From Emiliania huxleyi CCMP1516 (Eukaryota > Haptophyta > Isochrysidales > Noelaerhabdaceae), in NCBI RefSeq assembly GCF_000372725.1, contig NW_005202428.1, positions 2,784,722-2,848,721 on the forward strand: a DNA stretch of 64,000 nt. Direction: 5' to 3'. The notes under the pieces were generated by a model. It was not told where the DNA came from and made no database searches. It saw nothing but the letters and a program-made list of their open reading frames with translations. A program made the translations under genes and the position numbers. Below, piece after piece: positions 41,963 through 52,583 of the stretch (its first letter is position 1; every line of letters begins with the position of its first letter).

Positions 41963-44615
41963 ATGGCTGCTGCAACCGATGGGGAGAGTTCGCTGGTGCG
42001 ATCTCGCATCTACTCTGTGATATCCGAGGCACGCGCTTCGCTGACGAATCCATCCAGGCCCTTCACGCCGAACGTCAAGGAGCGCCGCTCGCTGTGCGAC
42101 GAGCGCAGTCAGCTTGTGGGAGGAATGCGCACTGAAATGAACTTGAGGGCGGGCTGTGTGGTGCGCCCGCTTCGAACGATCGACGTCTCAAAGAAGTCCC
42201 CGTTGCATGCGTCGTTGCGTGCGACGGCGGCTTCGGCAGCCGCCCTATCCCATTCCATCGGCGATGCGCAAGTGCTCACGCTCGAGCCACAGGAGGCCAG
42301 CACCCCAGGGCGCAGCAAACAGATCCATCACGACGACGATCGATGGTGGTTGTCGATTGAAGAACTTCTGAACGAGCTCTGCAGTGGCGCCAGCGGGAAA
42401 GAGGAGCGAATGTGTGAGATTTGCGAAGACCTGTGGCGACACCTGAGCATGCAATGCGGCGACGCAAAGCCGCGCGCGCGCTGGCTGGGCGGCTGTGTCG
42501 GCCACCGTCGCTCGGGTCGCGTCGTCGAGGCGTGCGCTCGGCTGATGCACCGCCCAGATACCAAACTGCAGCTGCGCCTGGCCCGCCTCATCCTCGCCTG
42601 TGAGCCAGACGCGCACACACTCAGTGCCGTGCTGAAGAGCGTGTTCAAGTTCTCGAAGGATGAGCGCAACGACTCCTCCTTTGGAACGCTCGAGCTCTTG
42701 CCGCTCCTGATGCATCGACTGACCGCTGCCATCTCTGCCGTTGTGGGCCCGCTGACCACGGCCACAGCTCGGACATCCGATGCGTTGCACAGCGAGGCTT
42801 GTTTTGAGGCTGCGCTCTACGCGGCGGCCGCCCTCAAGAACCTCTCGGCGGACACGGACAACGGCCGAGCTCTCACAAAGCTTGGAGCGGTTGGAGCGTT
42901 CACTCACGGCCTAAAGAGACTATTAGCGTTGCTGCGAGATTCATCGCGCCCTGCGACGGCCTCGCTGCCCGCGACGGCCTCGCTAGTCCGCTCAGGGGTT
43001 GACCAGTCCCTCGCCGGCCGACGCGAGTGCCGGCTCCTCTTGCAGCTGACGGTGGCGTTGCGCAATCTCGCCGTGATCGGAGGCGCCGCGAACGGATTTG
43101 TCGTTTGTGGGGCAGTTGAGGTGCTATGCGACACAATGGGAGCAGTGCCGTTCGACGCAGACGTGTCCCTCGCTTGCGCTCGTGTTCTCGCGAAGCTGTC
43201 CCTCGACGCTGAGGCGCCTCGCGCCACCGTTTGTCGCCCAGCGCTCGGGGGCTGCTTACGTTGGCTCGTCCATCGCATAGGTTCAGAGGCGCCTCGGTAC
43301 CAACCGACGCCTCGCCGAGATACTCCTCGTAACAATGAAGGCCCATTGCCCGCCCGACAGCCGCTGTCATGAAGCATTGCTGGTGCGTCTCTCTTTCGTC
43401 CTGGGCAACCTCACCGCTTGCTCTGCGGCGAGCCGCTCAAACCTCGCCTCCGCTCTCCCCGCCCTCCTCAAGCTCCTTTCCTACCACACAGCTGCCTTCC
43501 TCCGCGCGGTCGCTTCCGCACAGGGAGGCAACGCCGGCTGCGCGGCCAAGGCTATGCGCGAGCACAGCTTGGAGCCATTATCCGCTCCGGGTGTCGTGGC
43601 ATCGAGTGGCTGCAGCGGAACCCCCTCTGAGGCCAGCATGGACGGCTCGGTTGGCGGCGCCGCAGCCAGCGATGTTGGTGGACTGTCCGATGTCCTCACC
43701 AAGCTCATTCGTCTTATTGCCCATTTAGCGATGAACGAGGCGGAGGGTGTTGCGATCTCTCGCGCCCATGAAACCGCAAGTCTGCTGGAGTTGCTTGCGG
43801 CTCTGCCGCTGGAGCCCACGCCACTCGGGAACGCGTCTCCGCTTGCGCTGGAGGAGCTGCGGCTTAACACGACGTCGGCCGTGACCAACCTCAGCTTCTA
43901 CTCGACTGGCGACAACGTACTTCTCAACGATGCGCATGTGCTCCTTTGCCAACTGCTAGCCCAAGCTCTGACCTACCCAAATGAGGAGGGCGTCGTCGAG
44001 GCTGCCCGTGCGATTGGCAACCTCTCTCGGACCGCCGCGGCCCGGCAGAGTCTTTGTTCGCTGCACGCCAGCGAGGCTCTGCTGCTTCTCCTGGGCCATT
44101 CATCGGCATCTGTGGTCAATGCATCCTGCGGGGCGCTCGTCAATCTCGCGGGCGACCCTCGCTGCCTGTCGCACCTGTCTTCCCTGCGAGCTACCCCGCG
44201 CGTGGCCGAGGCTATGCTGCTCCAATTAGAGACGATGCATGCCGCCGCGTCCAGATCGTGTGGGGAGGGCGGGGCGACGACCCAAGCTTACGAGGGCTAC
44301 GGCGCGGTCGCGGCGGAAGCTGCACTGATGGCAGCCAAGACGCTGTGCAATCTACTATCGTCAGGACTCGACAGCGACACATGTCCCGGAGAGCATCTGC
44401 TCGATTGGTCAGCTCGCCACGCACTGACCACCGCATTGGCCCCCCTGGCAACCAAGCAAACACTAACATGGAAGACAGATGCGGGCGAGTGGCCGCACGT
44501 GGCATGGCTCCTGATGAGTCTCTTGCGGCCCGAAGGTGGGCGGGAGCAGGGGCGAGGGGAGGGAGTGGTCTGCAAAGAGAAGAGGAGAACTGTCGAGCAA
44601 GTCTGCAAGACATGA
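41963..44615 (+). CDS. Armadillo-repeat protein, ARMC2-like
   Basis: Probable cilium/flagellum assembly factor if the ARMC2 match is right. ATG 41963. Exon 1 is 41963-43296 and exon 2 is 43361-44615, joined across a 64-nt GT-AG intron (43297-43360) that restores frame and gives EAPRRCHEALLVRLSFVLGN. Helical armadillo units recur: AAALKNLSADTDNGRAL, TVALRNLAVIGGAANGF, VLGNLTACSAASRSNLA, AIGNLSRTAAARQSL and CGALVNLAGDPRCLSHL. The N-terminal 140 residues are Ser/Arg-rich and disordered-looking. The 23-residue C-terminal tail is basic. The family is certain; the ARMC2 orthology is based on RLSFVLGNLTA and overall length. Confidence 0.75.
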
Positions 44616-44954
44616 GTGTGAGTGTGGCTCAAGTACATGTACCCCAAAAGTGCATGTCGAATACCAGCTGTGTTCATCATGTCGCCCCATGCTTGTCTAC
44701 AAGTAGGTGCTCCAACCTCCACAAGTGCTCCAAGTGCTTGTCGCGTAACGCTCAACCCCGGTCCGTCCACACTTGTGAGCTGTGAGCTATGTAGTGGGGG
44801 GGTCCACTTTGTTTGGCAGCCCGACGGCGAGTGAGACGACTCCTCCCCGAGAGCTGTGGGACACGCGATTTCAAACAGACCTGTTTTGATTGCGTTCTCA
44901 AAGATTAATTTCGTATCCCAGCGCTGAGCGGCTCTCTCTCTTGTCCGTCTCAGA

Positions 44955-45215
44955 CCAGGAGAGGGGTCCCGTACTGCGTAATATATCGACCCTGCCTGAG
45001 TATAAGGAATAGCGACAGACCGACCGACCGGCTATCTATCTAGTGCTCAAGTGCTCAGTGAAATGCAGCACGCAACGAAAAGAATTTAACAAAAACAACT
45101 GTCTCTGGCAGACAGGTTCGACACAGGCGCGGAATGGCACACGAAAAGAATTTTACAACAAAGCTCCCTCGCACGACACTGGGCACGGGACTGGCGCGCA
45201 CTGGCACTAACAAAA
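44955..45215. repeat. Family F and H fragments
   Basis: GAGAGGGGTCCCGTACTGCG and GTGCTCAAGTGCTCAGTG, then AAGAATTTAACAAAAACAACT and GGGACTGGCGCGCACTGGC. 45216-46150 holds no gene I recognise. Confidence 0.55.
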
Positions 45216-46157
45216 GCGGAATTAGCCTGCTGCTGTTGCAAATCCGCAACTCTAGTGGTCCCGAAACGCGGCCCCGTGTCAGCGATCCGGGAATGAAGAA
45301 GGTGCCGCGCGCGGCCGGCTGCCATTGGCGACGAGTCTGCTGGCGCTGGCTGCGGCGCGCCTGCAGCAGGTTGCCATGGCGAGCGCCCACAACGAAGCGA
45401 GATCTGGCACCAGACGAGGGAGAGCCCGCGCCGGCGCCCAGCTTTGTGCTCCCACCGCTGGTCCTTCCGATGGTGTTGCCGGTTTTTGGCCCCATTGCGC
45501 TGCCAGTTAGTGTATTCCAGGTCCCCGTCCCCTTTTGATGCTTAGTGCGTCTTGGCTGTGAGAGCACCGGATACACTGATGATATCAATCTTCTAGAGAC
45601 CCCCTTCTCCCTCTCTTTTGACGCATCTGTTCGTTGCACAATGTAGGGCATGCACATCCCGTTGGCGTCACGCGTGCTCCTAGGATACGACAGAGTGTGC
45701 CAAAAGCGTGTACGAGGAAAGCAGACGGACATAGCAAGGCGCACGAACTATGTCAGTGAACTAATATCAGAGGACAAAGCTAAAATGCCGCGCGCCCGGG
45801 CGCCGTCGGCCCTCTTGCTCTTCGCTGAGCTCGCACGTCGCAGCGCGCGGCCCCCCGGCCCCCCGCGGCAAGCGCCCGGCCGCCGCCGCTGCTTGCGGCT
45901 TGCGGGCCACGCACCGGCACGCCCCTTGCCCTTGGCTCAGCATTTGCGGAAATCGGGCGATGTGTGAGTGTGTGCGAGATGCCCGCAGCGCCGCACACTA
46001 CACCTCGGTGTTGACCACTTCCCGGGCGCGGTTTGCTGCTGCTGGGCGCGATGATCACAATGCTGATCGCGGGCAACCGCCAAAGGGGAAAAAAGCTGCG
46101 ACACAAAAGAGGGACTCCCGCCTCTGCTCCAATTTCGATATACGCTTTGCGACCCTC

Positions 46158-47537
46158 TCAACGCGGCGGCGGTGGGGCGTATCGCGGGGGCGGCGGCCAT
46201 GCAAGGCGTGGAGGAAGTGGCAGCGGGTAGCCACCGAACGGATGGTATGACGGCGGCGGGTGCGGCGAGTTGTAGAAAGGCGCCGCAGGGGGAGGGGGCC
46301 CATGCGGGACCGCACCGCCCATGGGCGCGTAGGCTGTAGCGGGCGGCGGCGGAGCGAGTAGCGGCAGCCGCGGGGGGACGTGCCGCAAGTGCTGCGCGGA
46401 GGGCGGAGGGCCCGGGGGTGGCTGCGGGCCAGCCCACGCTGGCGGGCAGCCCGGAGGCGGCCCGCCTGCTGTCAGCCGGGGAGGCGCCGGCTGGGCGGCG
46501 ACAGCACGCCCCCTGCGGCCGCCTTTGCCATCACGCCCACCCTTGCCGCCGCCCTTGCCGCCGGCCGCTCGGCCCTTGCCACCGCCACGGCCTCCCCCCG
46601 CCGGCGCGCTAGCGCCAGCGGCTGACCCCGCTGCCGCCGCCTGCGCCAGCTTGCGCTTCCGCCTGTACTCCGCCTCCGCCTCGTCGTCCGAGAAGTCCTG
46701 CTCGTCGAGCTGGCACTCGTCGTCATCGGCGCCGCTCGCGTCGGTCCCCTTGCCTTGCTTGATTGCGGACGGGGCGAGGAAGGACGAGTGCGCCGGTGCG
46801 ACAAAGACCTCGTCGCCAACAGAGAGGCGGAGACGGTCGGTGTCTCCGACACGCACCGAGTAGAGGGGCGCCGAGACGGGTCCAAAGATCTCCGCCACTC
46901 GCCCAAGCACCTGGACCGCCTCCGCGCCCGAGGAGGGAGGAAGGCAGAGCAGCGACGCCTCGGCGAGCGGCGGCAGCCCGGGGAGTGCCTTCAGCACTGC
47001 CATGTCATCGAGCAGGGAGACCACAGCCGCCGCCCGCTCGAGCTGCTCCCCCACAGGCAGCGAGGCGGGCGCCTCCGGTGCCGGCTGCTCATGCCTTGTT
47101 TTCTCGCCGGCCTCCGCAGACTGAGCGGCGCCGCCACGCACGCTCTCCTCCTCGTCGTCCTCGTCATCGCGCATCGCGTCCACTTGACCCGGCTCGGCGG
47201 GGCACGCCCGAGCACTCTTTGCGGCGGGCTCAAGCACGTCCTCGCTGTCGCTGCTCTCCCCATCGCTGCTGCTCACCAGCTCTGCCGCAGGCATCCGGGC
47301 GGCCTCAGCCGCGCCGAGAGAGCTGCTGCTTGGCGCCGGAAGCTCATCGAGCGCGAACGTTGCGCCGGCTGCCAGTGCTGCTTCCGCGTCCAGGATTGCC
47401 TCGGCCTCACTTGCGCCGCACTCTGCCAACCCGTCACTACCCTCGCTGTCCCCGCTATCCGCGCTGCCTTCCTCACTCTCAGCAACGCTCTCGCTGTCAT
47501 CCTCGCTGTCATATTCTGCATCGACGAGGCTAATCAT
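46158..47537 (-). CDS. NAF1: H/ACA ribonucleoprotein assembly factor Naf1
   Basis: Nuclear chaperone that assembles H/ACA snoRNPs before Gar1 replaces it. The start chosen is ATG 47537 (MISLVDAEYDSEDD); the in-frame codon further up is TTG. Single exon. The N-terminal 150 residues are acidic Ser/Glu/Asp. The Gar1/Naf1 beta-barrel follows: GRVAEIFGPVSAPLYSVRV, SVGDEVFVAP and the signature IKQGKGTDASGADDDE. A Gly/Lys/Arg (RGG-like) stretch and a long Pro/Tyr tail complete it, which is the usual Naf1 architecture. Repeat family H begins about 30 bp upstream of the start. Confidence 0.9.
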   Translation of the reverse strand: MISLVDAEYDSEDDSESVAESEEGSADSGDSEGSDGLAECGASEAEAILDAEAALAAGATFALDELPAPSSSSLGAAEAARMPAAELVSSSDGESSDSEDVLEPAAKSARACPAEPGQVDAMRDDEDDEEESVRGGAAQSAEAGEKTRHEQPAPEAPASLPVGEQLERAAAVVSLLDDMAVLKALPGLPPLAEASLLCLPPSSGAEAVQVLGRVAEIFGPVSAPLYSVRVGDTDRLRLSVGDEVFVAPAHSSFLAPSAIKQGKGTDASGADDDECQLDEQDFSDDEAEAEYRRKRKLAQAAAAGSAAGASAPAGGGRGGGKGRAAGGKGGGKGGRDGKGGRRGRAVAAQPAPPRLTAGGPPPGCPPAWAGPQPPPGPPPSAQHLRHVPPRLPLLAPPPPATAYAPMGGAVPHGPPPPAAPFYNSPHPPPSYHPFGGYPLPLPPRLAWPPPPRYAPPPPR

Positions 47538-47564
47538 GGGCGTGCGTATGAACGAGGGCAACGC

Positions 47565-47830
47565 ATCGAAAAGAATTTAAACAAAACAACTCTGTCTCAC
47601 AGCAGACAGGCTCGACACAGGTGCGAACTGGCGCGTGCTAGTACTATCACCGGCACACCACCGGAGCCGCATCGAAAAGAAAGAGCACGAACGCATACTA
47701 GTATGACTCTTGGCGGCAAATGATTGGAGTGAGGTGAGAAATGTGGTCCTTGCGCGAGGAGAGCTCGATAAACTCGAGGGGCCAAAATATGCCGAGAAAG
47801 AAAGAAAGAAAACAGACACCCCAAACGAGG
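47565..47830. repeat. Repeat H and LINE fragments receiving the LTR element
   Basis: Family H (AATTTAAACAAAACAACTC) at 47570-47690. The LINE C-terminal piece (GTGGTCCTTGCGCGAGGAG) lies at 47741-47795, then (GAAA)n and ACAGACACCCCAAACGAGG up to the Copia junction. Confidence 0.65.
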
Positions 47831-48059
47831 TGTGACGGCGGAGTTGACGCCTCCGACGGTCGTAGCGGCGTGGCTGAGGGCGGCGGTGGAGGCGCCCGAT
47901 AGCGCGGTGAGGATGGTCTCATGGGTCTAGCAAACCATAGACGACACCAAGAGAACGCGAGGTAAAACCCGACGGCTATGGATGGTAAAAGGCGGCGGTA
48001 AAACCCATCCACACGGGTTTCGGTGGGTTGGATGGGAGGTAGAATGTCTACCTACCGCA
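47831..48059 (-). repeat. 3' LTR of the Copia element
   Basis: 229 bp, same as 52350-52578 as far as I can compare. The plus-strand ends are TGTGACGGCGG and CTACCTACCGCA. Confidence 0.92.
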
Positions 48060-48107
48060 CCCCCCCCAATGTCGCTGGGCGGGATCGGCCCGCAGAGGCG
48101 GCATTGA

Positions 48108-50198
48108 TCAGTTCCCCCCATGCACCGCGCGAGCTCGCGCGTTGGAGGCGTGGTCGACGCTGCGCTTGAGCTTCTCCTTGGGGACCCATTTCGTCAAGAA
48201 ATCGGCGGGCATGAGGTCGTCGGTGATCTTGACGACGCGGCACTCGCCGTCGGCCATGCGGCGCTGCAGCGTGTGGTAGCGGCGCAGGAAGTGGCGCGAG
48301 CGCGAGGCGGATTTGGCGTTGTTGGCGACGAGGACGTTTGCCTTGTTGTCCGAGAGGATGACGGTCGGTCCGGTCGGCGGGGCGCCGAGGGCGACGAGGA
48401 CCTCGCGGGCGTATGCGACGAGCTCGCCCGCTTTGGCGCTGGCGATGGCCTCGCTCTCGTGTGAGGAGTCGACGACGAGGCCGATCTTCTTGACGCTGTG
48501 CATGACGGCAGCGCCAAAGCAGGTGAGCAGCATGCCATAGAGGTCGAGGTCGCCGTTCCAGGTGGCGTCGGCGGCGGCGACGAGCTCGGTGGGCGCGTGC
48601 GAGTCGAGCCCGGCGATGTGCGCGCTCATGCGGCCCTGCAACTCGGCCTCCGCGTCTAGCCCGCCGTACGTGATGCCGTCGTGCTTGCGGTCGTAGGCGG
48701 TGCAGAGCGCGGCGCGCGCTACCTCGTAGGCCTCGGGCGGCGGCGCCGACATGACGCACGAGAGGCGGTGGAGGACGAGGGAGAGTCGCGGCTGCACGCG
48801 CTCGACGAATTTGAGGTGGCCGATGATGCTCTGTGTGCGCACTTGCTGGGGCGACAGCTTGCCGTCGCGGTCGGCGAGCTTGAGCGAGTCGGCGGCGTCG
48901 GCGAGGCGCTTGCCGCTGAGGACGGTCGGACGCTCGCCGCGGAGGAGCTCGGGCATGTGCTCGCGTGCGGCCTCGATGATCTTCTGCGGCATGGACAGCG
49001 TGAGGGTGCGCCGCTCGCGGTCGCGCTCGAGCTTGAAGCCGGCGAAGGAGGTGGGCGAGTAGTCGACCTTGACCTCGTCGTTGAAAGCGGCCTTCAGCGC
49101 GGCGATGGTGGCGTCGGTGATGGTGGTGCCGTTCACCTCGGAGATGAGGAAGTCGTCGACGATCGTGATCATGCGGGCCTCTCCGTGCTCCCCATGGAAC
49201 GAGAACATCGCGGGGACACCCGGGCACGGCACCCACCCTAGGCCTTTGATGGTGTCATTGAACGTGCACTCCCACTCGTAGCCAGCGCACTCCTCGCCCC
49301 AGAGAGGTGAACAGAGCTCGATGCACAGCTCGGTCCCGTCCTCGTCGGTCATGGGTAGCGTGGACGGGAGCGCCATGTAGCCGACGGGCCCCTGTCGCTT
49401 GCCCTTGACATAGGCGTTCCCGACGTCTCCCTTGGTCAGGTGGGCATCGACGGCGGCGGCGTGTCCGACGAACAGCTTGGCGGTCAAGTCGTCGACAACG
49501 GTAGAGGTAGCCGGGACGCCCGACGGTGGTAGGCCGGCGCGGGCGCGTTGGACCTTGGCGAAGCCGCCGTCGGCGGAGTGCCGTGACTTGAACGGGTCGT
49601 GTTGGTCGAGGCCTCCGGTCGCCTGGTCGATCTTGATCTTGCGCGCTGTGACGCAGCGCTGGATCGGCACGCCCGCGGCCGCGGGGACGGTGACGGGCAC
49701 GAGGCGGTTGCCGGGGACACGGAGGATGCAGTCGAGGGCCTTGCGGTCGGCGGCCTCCCATTGCGTCCGCTCGGGCGATTCGCGCAGCTCCTTCTTGTTG
49801 GCGGGTACGCGGAAGATCTGCTTCACGCCGAGCGGCGTGACGACGTCGACGAGGCGCTGCGTCGCCTTGAGGCACTCGGCTGGCATTGGGGCGCCGGCAG
49901 CATGGCGGGAGAGGGCGCGGAGGCACTCGGCTGAGGCGGGGCTGCCGGCGGCCTTGTGGAGACAGGTGCGGCTGGCGTCGAGGCGCTCGGCGGACGCGCA
50001 CTCGAAGGGCGCGGCGCCGTCGCCGAGGATGGCGTACAGCGCAGCGTTGTAGGCGTCGACGTGCGTGCCGCTGGTGGTGCACTCGAGGGCCGCCTCGGCG
50101 ACGCTGGCGGCGCGCTGGAGGCGGGCCTGGTAGCGCGTCGCAGGCATGCTCGGCGGCGGCGACGGCGTGCTGGGGGCGGGCGAAGTTGGCGGCAACAC
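48108..50198 (-). CDS. Copia reverse transcriptase-RNase H polyprotein part
   Basis: Open for nearly 700 codons. The Copia linker ESPERTQWEAADRKAL precedes the RT domain: TKGDVGNAYVKGKRQGPVGY, LCSPLWGEECAGYEW, and the catalytic box ITIVDDFLIS (IVDD in place of YVDD). RNase H follows with AADATWNGD, DSSHESEAIASAKAGELV, LSDNKANVLVANN and SRHFLRRYHTLQ. LMPADFLTKWVPKEK is the usual Copia end. This frame is -1 relative to the gag-protease frame that overlaps it, so a programmed shift or a mutation is needed. The first ~120 codons before the linker match nothing I know. Confidence 0.88.
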   Translation of the reverse strand: MLPPTSPAPSTPSPPPSMPATRYQARLQRAASVAEAALECTTSGTHVDAYNAALYAILGDGAAPFECASAERLDASRTCLHKAAGSPASAECLRALSRHAAGAPMPAECLKATQRLVDVVTPLGVKQIFRVPANKKELRESPERTQWEAADRKALDCILRVPGNRLVPVTVPAAAGVPIQRCVTARKIKIDQATGGLDQHDPFKSRHSADGGFAKVQRARAGLPPSGVPATSTVVDDLTAKLFVGHAAAVDAHLTKGDVGNAYVKGKRQGPVGYMALPSTLPMTDEDGTELCIELCSPLWGEECAGYEWECTFNDTIKGLGWVPCPGVPAMFSFHGEHGEARMITIVDDFLISEVNGTTITDATIAALKAAFNDEVKVDYSPTSFAGFKLERDRERRTLTLSMPQKIIEAAREHMPELLRGERPTVLSGKRLADAADSLKLADRDGKLSPQQVRTQSIIGHLKFVERVQPRLSLVLHRLSCVMSAPPPEAYEVARAALCTAYDRKHDGITYGGLDAEAELQGRMSAHIAGLDSHAPTELVAAADATWNGDLDLYGMLLTCFGAAVMHSVKKIGLVVDSSHESEAIASAKAGELVAYAREVLVALGAPPTGPTVILSDNKANVLVANNAKSASRSRHFLRRYHTLQRRMADGECRVVKITDDLMPADFLTKWVPKEKLKRSVDHASNARARAVHGGN

Positions 50199-52279
50199 CC
50201 GCCACTTTCGACGTCGGCGCCGTACATGTCCTCGAGGTAGCTCCCGGAGATGATTGACCGGTTGATGTTGTCGGAAAACACGGCGCCGCGGAGGTCGATG
50301 GCGTGGCCGGTGCTGGCGGTGAGCCGCGCGCTGATGGTCTGGGACGTGTTGACGCTGGCGGCGGAACCGACACCGGCGATGTCAAAAGCTTGCTGCCGAA
50401 TGTCGTATGGTTGCGCGAGGACGTCGGCAAGGCATAGAGCTTCCTCGGTGGCATGCGGAGCGTGCTTTATCATGTTCACGTTGGATCCGTTGTCGAGCTG
50501 GCACCTGAGCCTCGCTGGTTCGGTGGGCGCTCGCGGGGTGCCCCGTCTCGTGTGCCCTGCGCCGGTCTCGGCGGCGTTGACGGAGGCGGCGAGGGCGCCG
50601 GCGGCGAAGAATACACGGTGCTGCTGACGGATGACGGTGGTCGCGGCGAAGCCGGTGGCGGCTATTTTGTCGAGGGAGCAGAGGCTTGCGACGACAATGA
50701 CGGCGAGGGCTGCCCGACCGAGGAAGCGGGCGCAGCGGCCGGCGTTGTGGTAGAGGGCTGGAGCTGCATCGACGGCGGCGATAACCAACCCCTCTCTCCC
50801 GATGGCGGCGAGGCTGGCAGCGCTGCGTGCAGCGTCGCCGGCGGCTTCGACAGCGTGGCACGCGGCGGCGACAGAGTTGAGGTAAGCGCGGCCGAGGCGA
50901 GCACGGCCTGCACTGTCGGCGAGTTCAAGAGCACCGACGACGGCGACGGCGGCGCACGCGAACGCGGCTCCGCGGGCGGCGAGGGCGAGCAGGAGTAGGA
51001 ACGCAGCGCCGGCGGCGTATGCGAGCGCACGCTCGTGGAGCCCGCGGATCTCGGCGCGGAGCTCGGTGATGGCAGCGGCCTGCTCGGTGGTGAGGGCATC
51101 GAGCTCGCCGAGCTCGCGGTTGGCTGCGGCGAGGCCTTCAAAGGCGCCATTCTTTGCGGCCTTGGCAGCGAGGGAGGCGGCGCGTGCGTCCTTCTCTGCA
51201 GCTAGGGCGGCGCTGGCAGCGGCGTTGGCGGCGTCGGCGGCGTCGGCGGCCTCGGCGCTGGTGTGCGCAATGTCGCCTCGCAGCGCGGCGAGCTGGCTGG
51301 TGTAGGCCTCGAGCCCGTCGTCGTGGGCGTTCGCAGCAGAGTCGCCGGCGGGGGTGGCCTCGGCGCTGGCGGTCTCGAGGGCGCCGATGCAGCCGTCGTC
51401 GCCGAAGACGGCGTCGTCGGGGACAGCGGCGCGGAGGTCGGGGGCGGGCGCCTCGGCGGCGTTGGCCTCTCCCTTGCCGATGTCCTCCTCGCCGTTGTAC
51501 TGCTTGTTGGCGATGATGAAGGGGACGATGTCGGTCTTGACGAGCTTCGTCTTGAGCTCGTTAACCTCGGCCGCCGAAAGCGCCTTGAATGACTTGCGGC
51601 TGGCAGAGGTGGCGCCGGAGACGCTGGCGCAGTTGAGGAGCGTCCGTAGTTCATCGACGGTGACATTGGCAGGGGCGGAGCCGGCGGCATGTGGGGGCGC
51701 GGCGCCGGCACCAGGCGTAGGCGCTGGAGGCGGTGCTGGCGCGGGCGGCGGCTGTGGCGCTGCTGGTGGCATCCAGGCCTGAGACGGGTACGTGCCTGCG
51801 CCTCCGCAGAGGGGCGGGATGGCGCCGTATGCACCGGCGGGTTGCGGGTAGCAGTAGGCCTGCTGCTCCCACTGGGCAGGGTGGATGGAGCCTCCTGGCT
51901 GAGCCATGCCCTGCATGAAGGGGGGCAATGCCGGGTCCATTATGCACTGCTGCGGCATGCCGTACTGTTGCTGCGGCGAATACATAGCGGGCTGCGAGCA
52001 CAGCTGGCCGGCGCTGGCGCAGAAGGGCTGGCTGAAGAAGGGCTGTGGGGCTCCACACCCGCCATGCATATGCAGTTGCTGGGCCGGCGGGACCGGCTGC
52101 ATCGGCATTGCGCATTGGCTGTGCGATGCCGCACCACATTGCGATGGTGATGCGTAGGAGCCGGCGGGCGGCACGTGCCCGACGGGTGGCTCGTGCCCAG
52201 TCGTCCCTGGTGGCGGGCCGGTGGGCAGTGGCGGCAGCTGCTGCGGTGGCGGCCGCAGCACTGGTGGCGGCGGCCGCAT
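49823..52279 (-). CDS. Copia gag-protease part
   Basis: The first internal ATG is at 52279, after the primer-binding site (the frame is also open back into the LTR). The N-terminal part is Pro/Gln/Cys-rich. The middle has a long Ala/Glu coiled coil (AAEKDARAASLAAKAAKNG). Two hydrophobic segments follow (AGAAFLLLLALAARGAAF, AALAVIVVASLCS), unusual for a gag. The protease is recognised by CQLDNGSNVNMIKHA at about 50460-50505, where DNG replaces the usual DSG. The meaningful frame probably ends near 50190 (EDMYGADVESG), where the RT frame takes over. Confidence 0.7.
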   Translation of the reverse strand: MRPPPPVLRPPPQQLPPLPTGPPPGTTGHEPPVGHVPPAGSYASPSQCGAASHSQCAMPMQPVPPAQQLHMHGGCGAPQPFFSQPFCASAGQLCSQPAMYSPQQQYGMPQQCIMDPALPPFMQGMAQPGGSIHPAQWEQQAYCYPQPAGAYGAIPPLCGGAGTYPSQAWMPPAAPQPPPAPAPPPAPTPGAGAAPPHAAGSAPANVTVDELRTLLNCASVSGATSASRKSFKALSAAEVNELKTKLVKTDIVPFIIANKQYNGEEDIGKGEANAAEAPAPDLRAAVPDDAVFGDDGCIGALETASAEATPAGDSAANAHDDGLEAYTSQLAALRGDIAHTSAEAADAADAANAAASAALAAEKDARAASLAAKAAKNGAFEGLAAANRELGELDALTTEQAAAITELRAEIRGLHERALAYAAGAAFLLLLALAARGAAFACAAVAVVGALELADSAGRARLGRAYLNSVAAACHAVEAAGDAARSAASLAAIGREGLVIAAVDAAPALYHNAGRCARFLGRAALAVIVVASLCSLDKIAATGFAATTVIRQQHRVFFAAGALAASVNAAETGAGHTRRGTPRAPTEPARLRCQLDNGSNVNMIKHAPHATEEALCLADVLAQPYDIRQQAFDIAGVGSAASVNTSQTISARLTASTGHAIDLRGAVFSDNINRSIISGSYLEDMYGADVESGGCCRQLRPPPARRRRRRACLRRATRPASSAPPASPRRPSSAPPAARTSTPTTLRCTPSSATAPRPSSARPPSASTPAAPVSTRPPAAPPQPSASAPSPAMLPAPQCQPSASRRRSASSTSSRRSA

Positions 52280-52349
52280 GGCAGGCGCTGAGCCTGCGGG
52301 CGGATTGGCGTGTTGGGCTGGCGCTGGACCGCGATCAGAGCTGATACCA

Positions 52350-52578
52350 TGTGACGGCGGAGTTGACGCCTCCGACGGTCGTAGCGGCGTGGCTGAGGGC
52401 GGCGGTGGAGGCGCCCGATAGCGCGGTGAGGATGGTCTCATGGGTCTAGCAAACCATAGACGACACCAAGAGAACGCGAGGTAAAACCCGACGGCTATGG
52501 ATGGTAAAAGGCGGCGGTAAAACCCATCCACACGGGTTTCGGTGGGTTGGATGGGAGGTAGAATGTCTACCTACCGCA
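52350..52578 (-). repeat. 5' LTR of the Copia element
   Basis: See the 3' LTR. Drives transcription leftward. It is followed on the right by the rest of the interrupted repeat J (GACAGGGTCCACACCTGC at about 52608). Confidence 0.92.
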
Positions 52579-52583
52579 CGAGG

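Larger units (their letters stand above)
47831..52578 (-). mobile_element. Copia-type LTR retrotransposon, complete ends
   Basis: LTRs of 229 bp at 47831-48059 and 52350-52578 appear identical. Ends on the coding strand are TG...CA. The 5-bp target duplication CGAGG is at 47826-47830 and 52579-52583. Beside the 5' LTR (52349 downward) lies a primer-binding site beginning TGGTATCAG, as in plant Copia elements using initiator tRNA-Met. A G-run polypurine tract adjoins the 3' LTR at 48060-48069. The coding order is gag, protease, reverse transcriptase, RNase H, without a recognisable integrase. The insertion is young. Confidence 0.92.

Noticed and set aside
48052-50454. Arg-rich ORFs in other frames across the Copia element
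   Set aside because: Shadow frames of the RT-RNase H coding frame.
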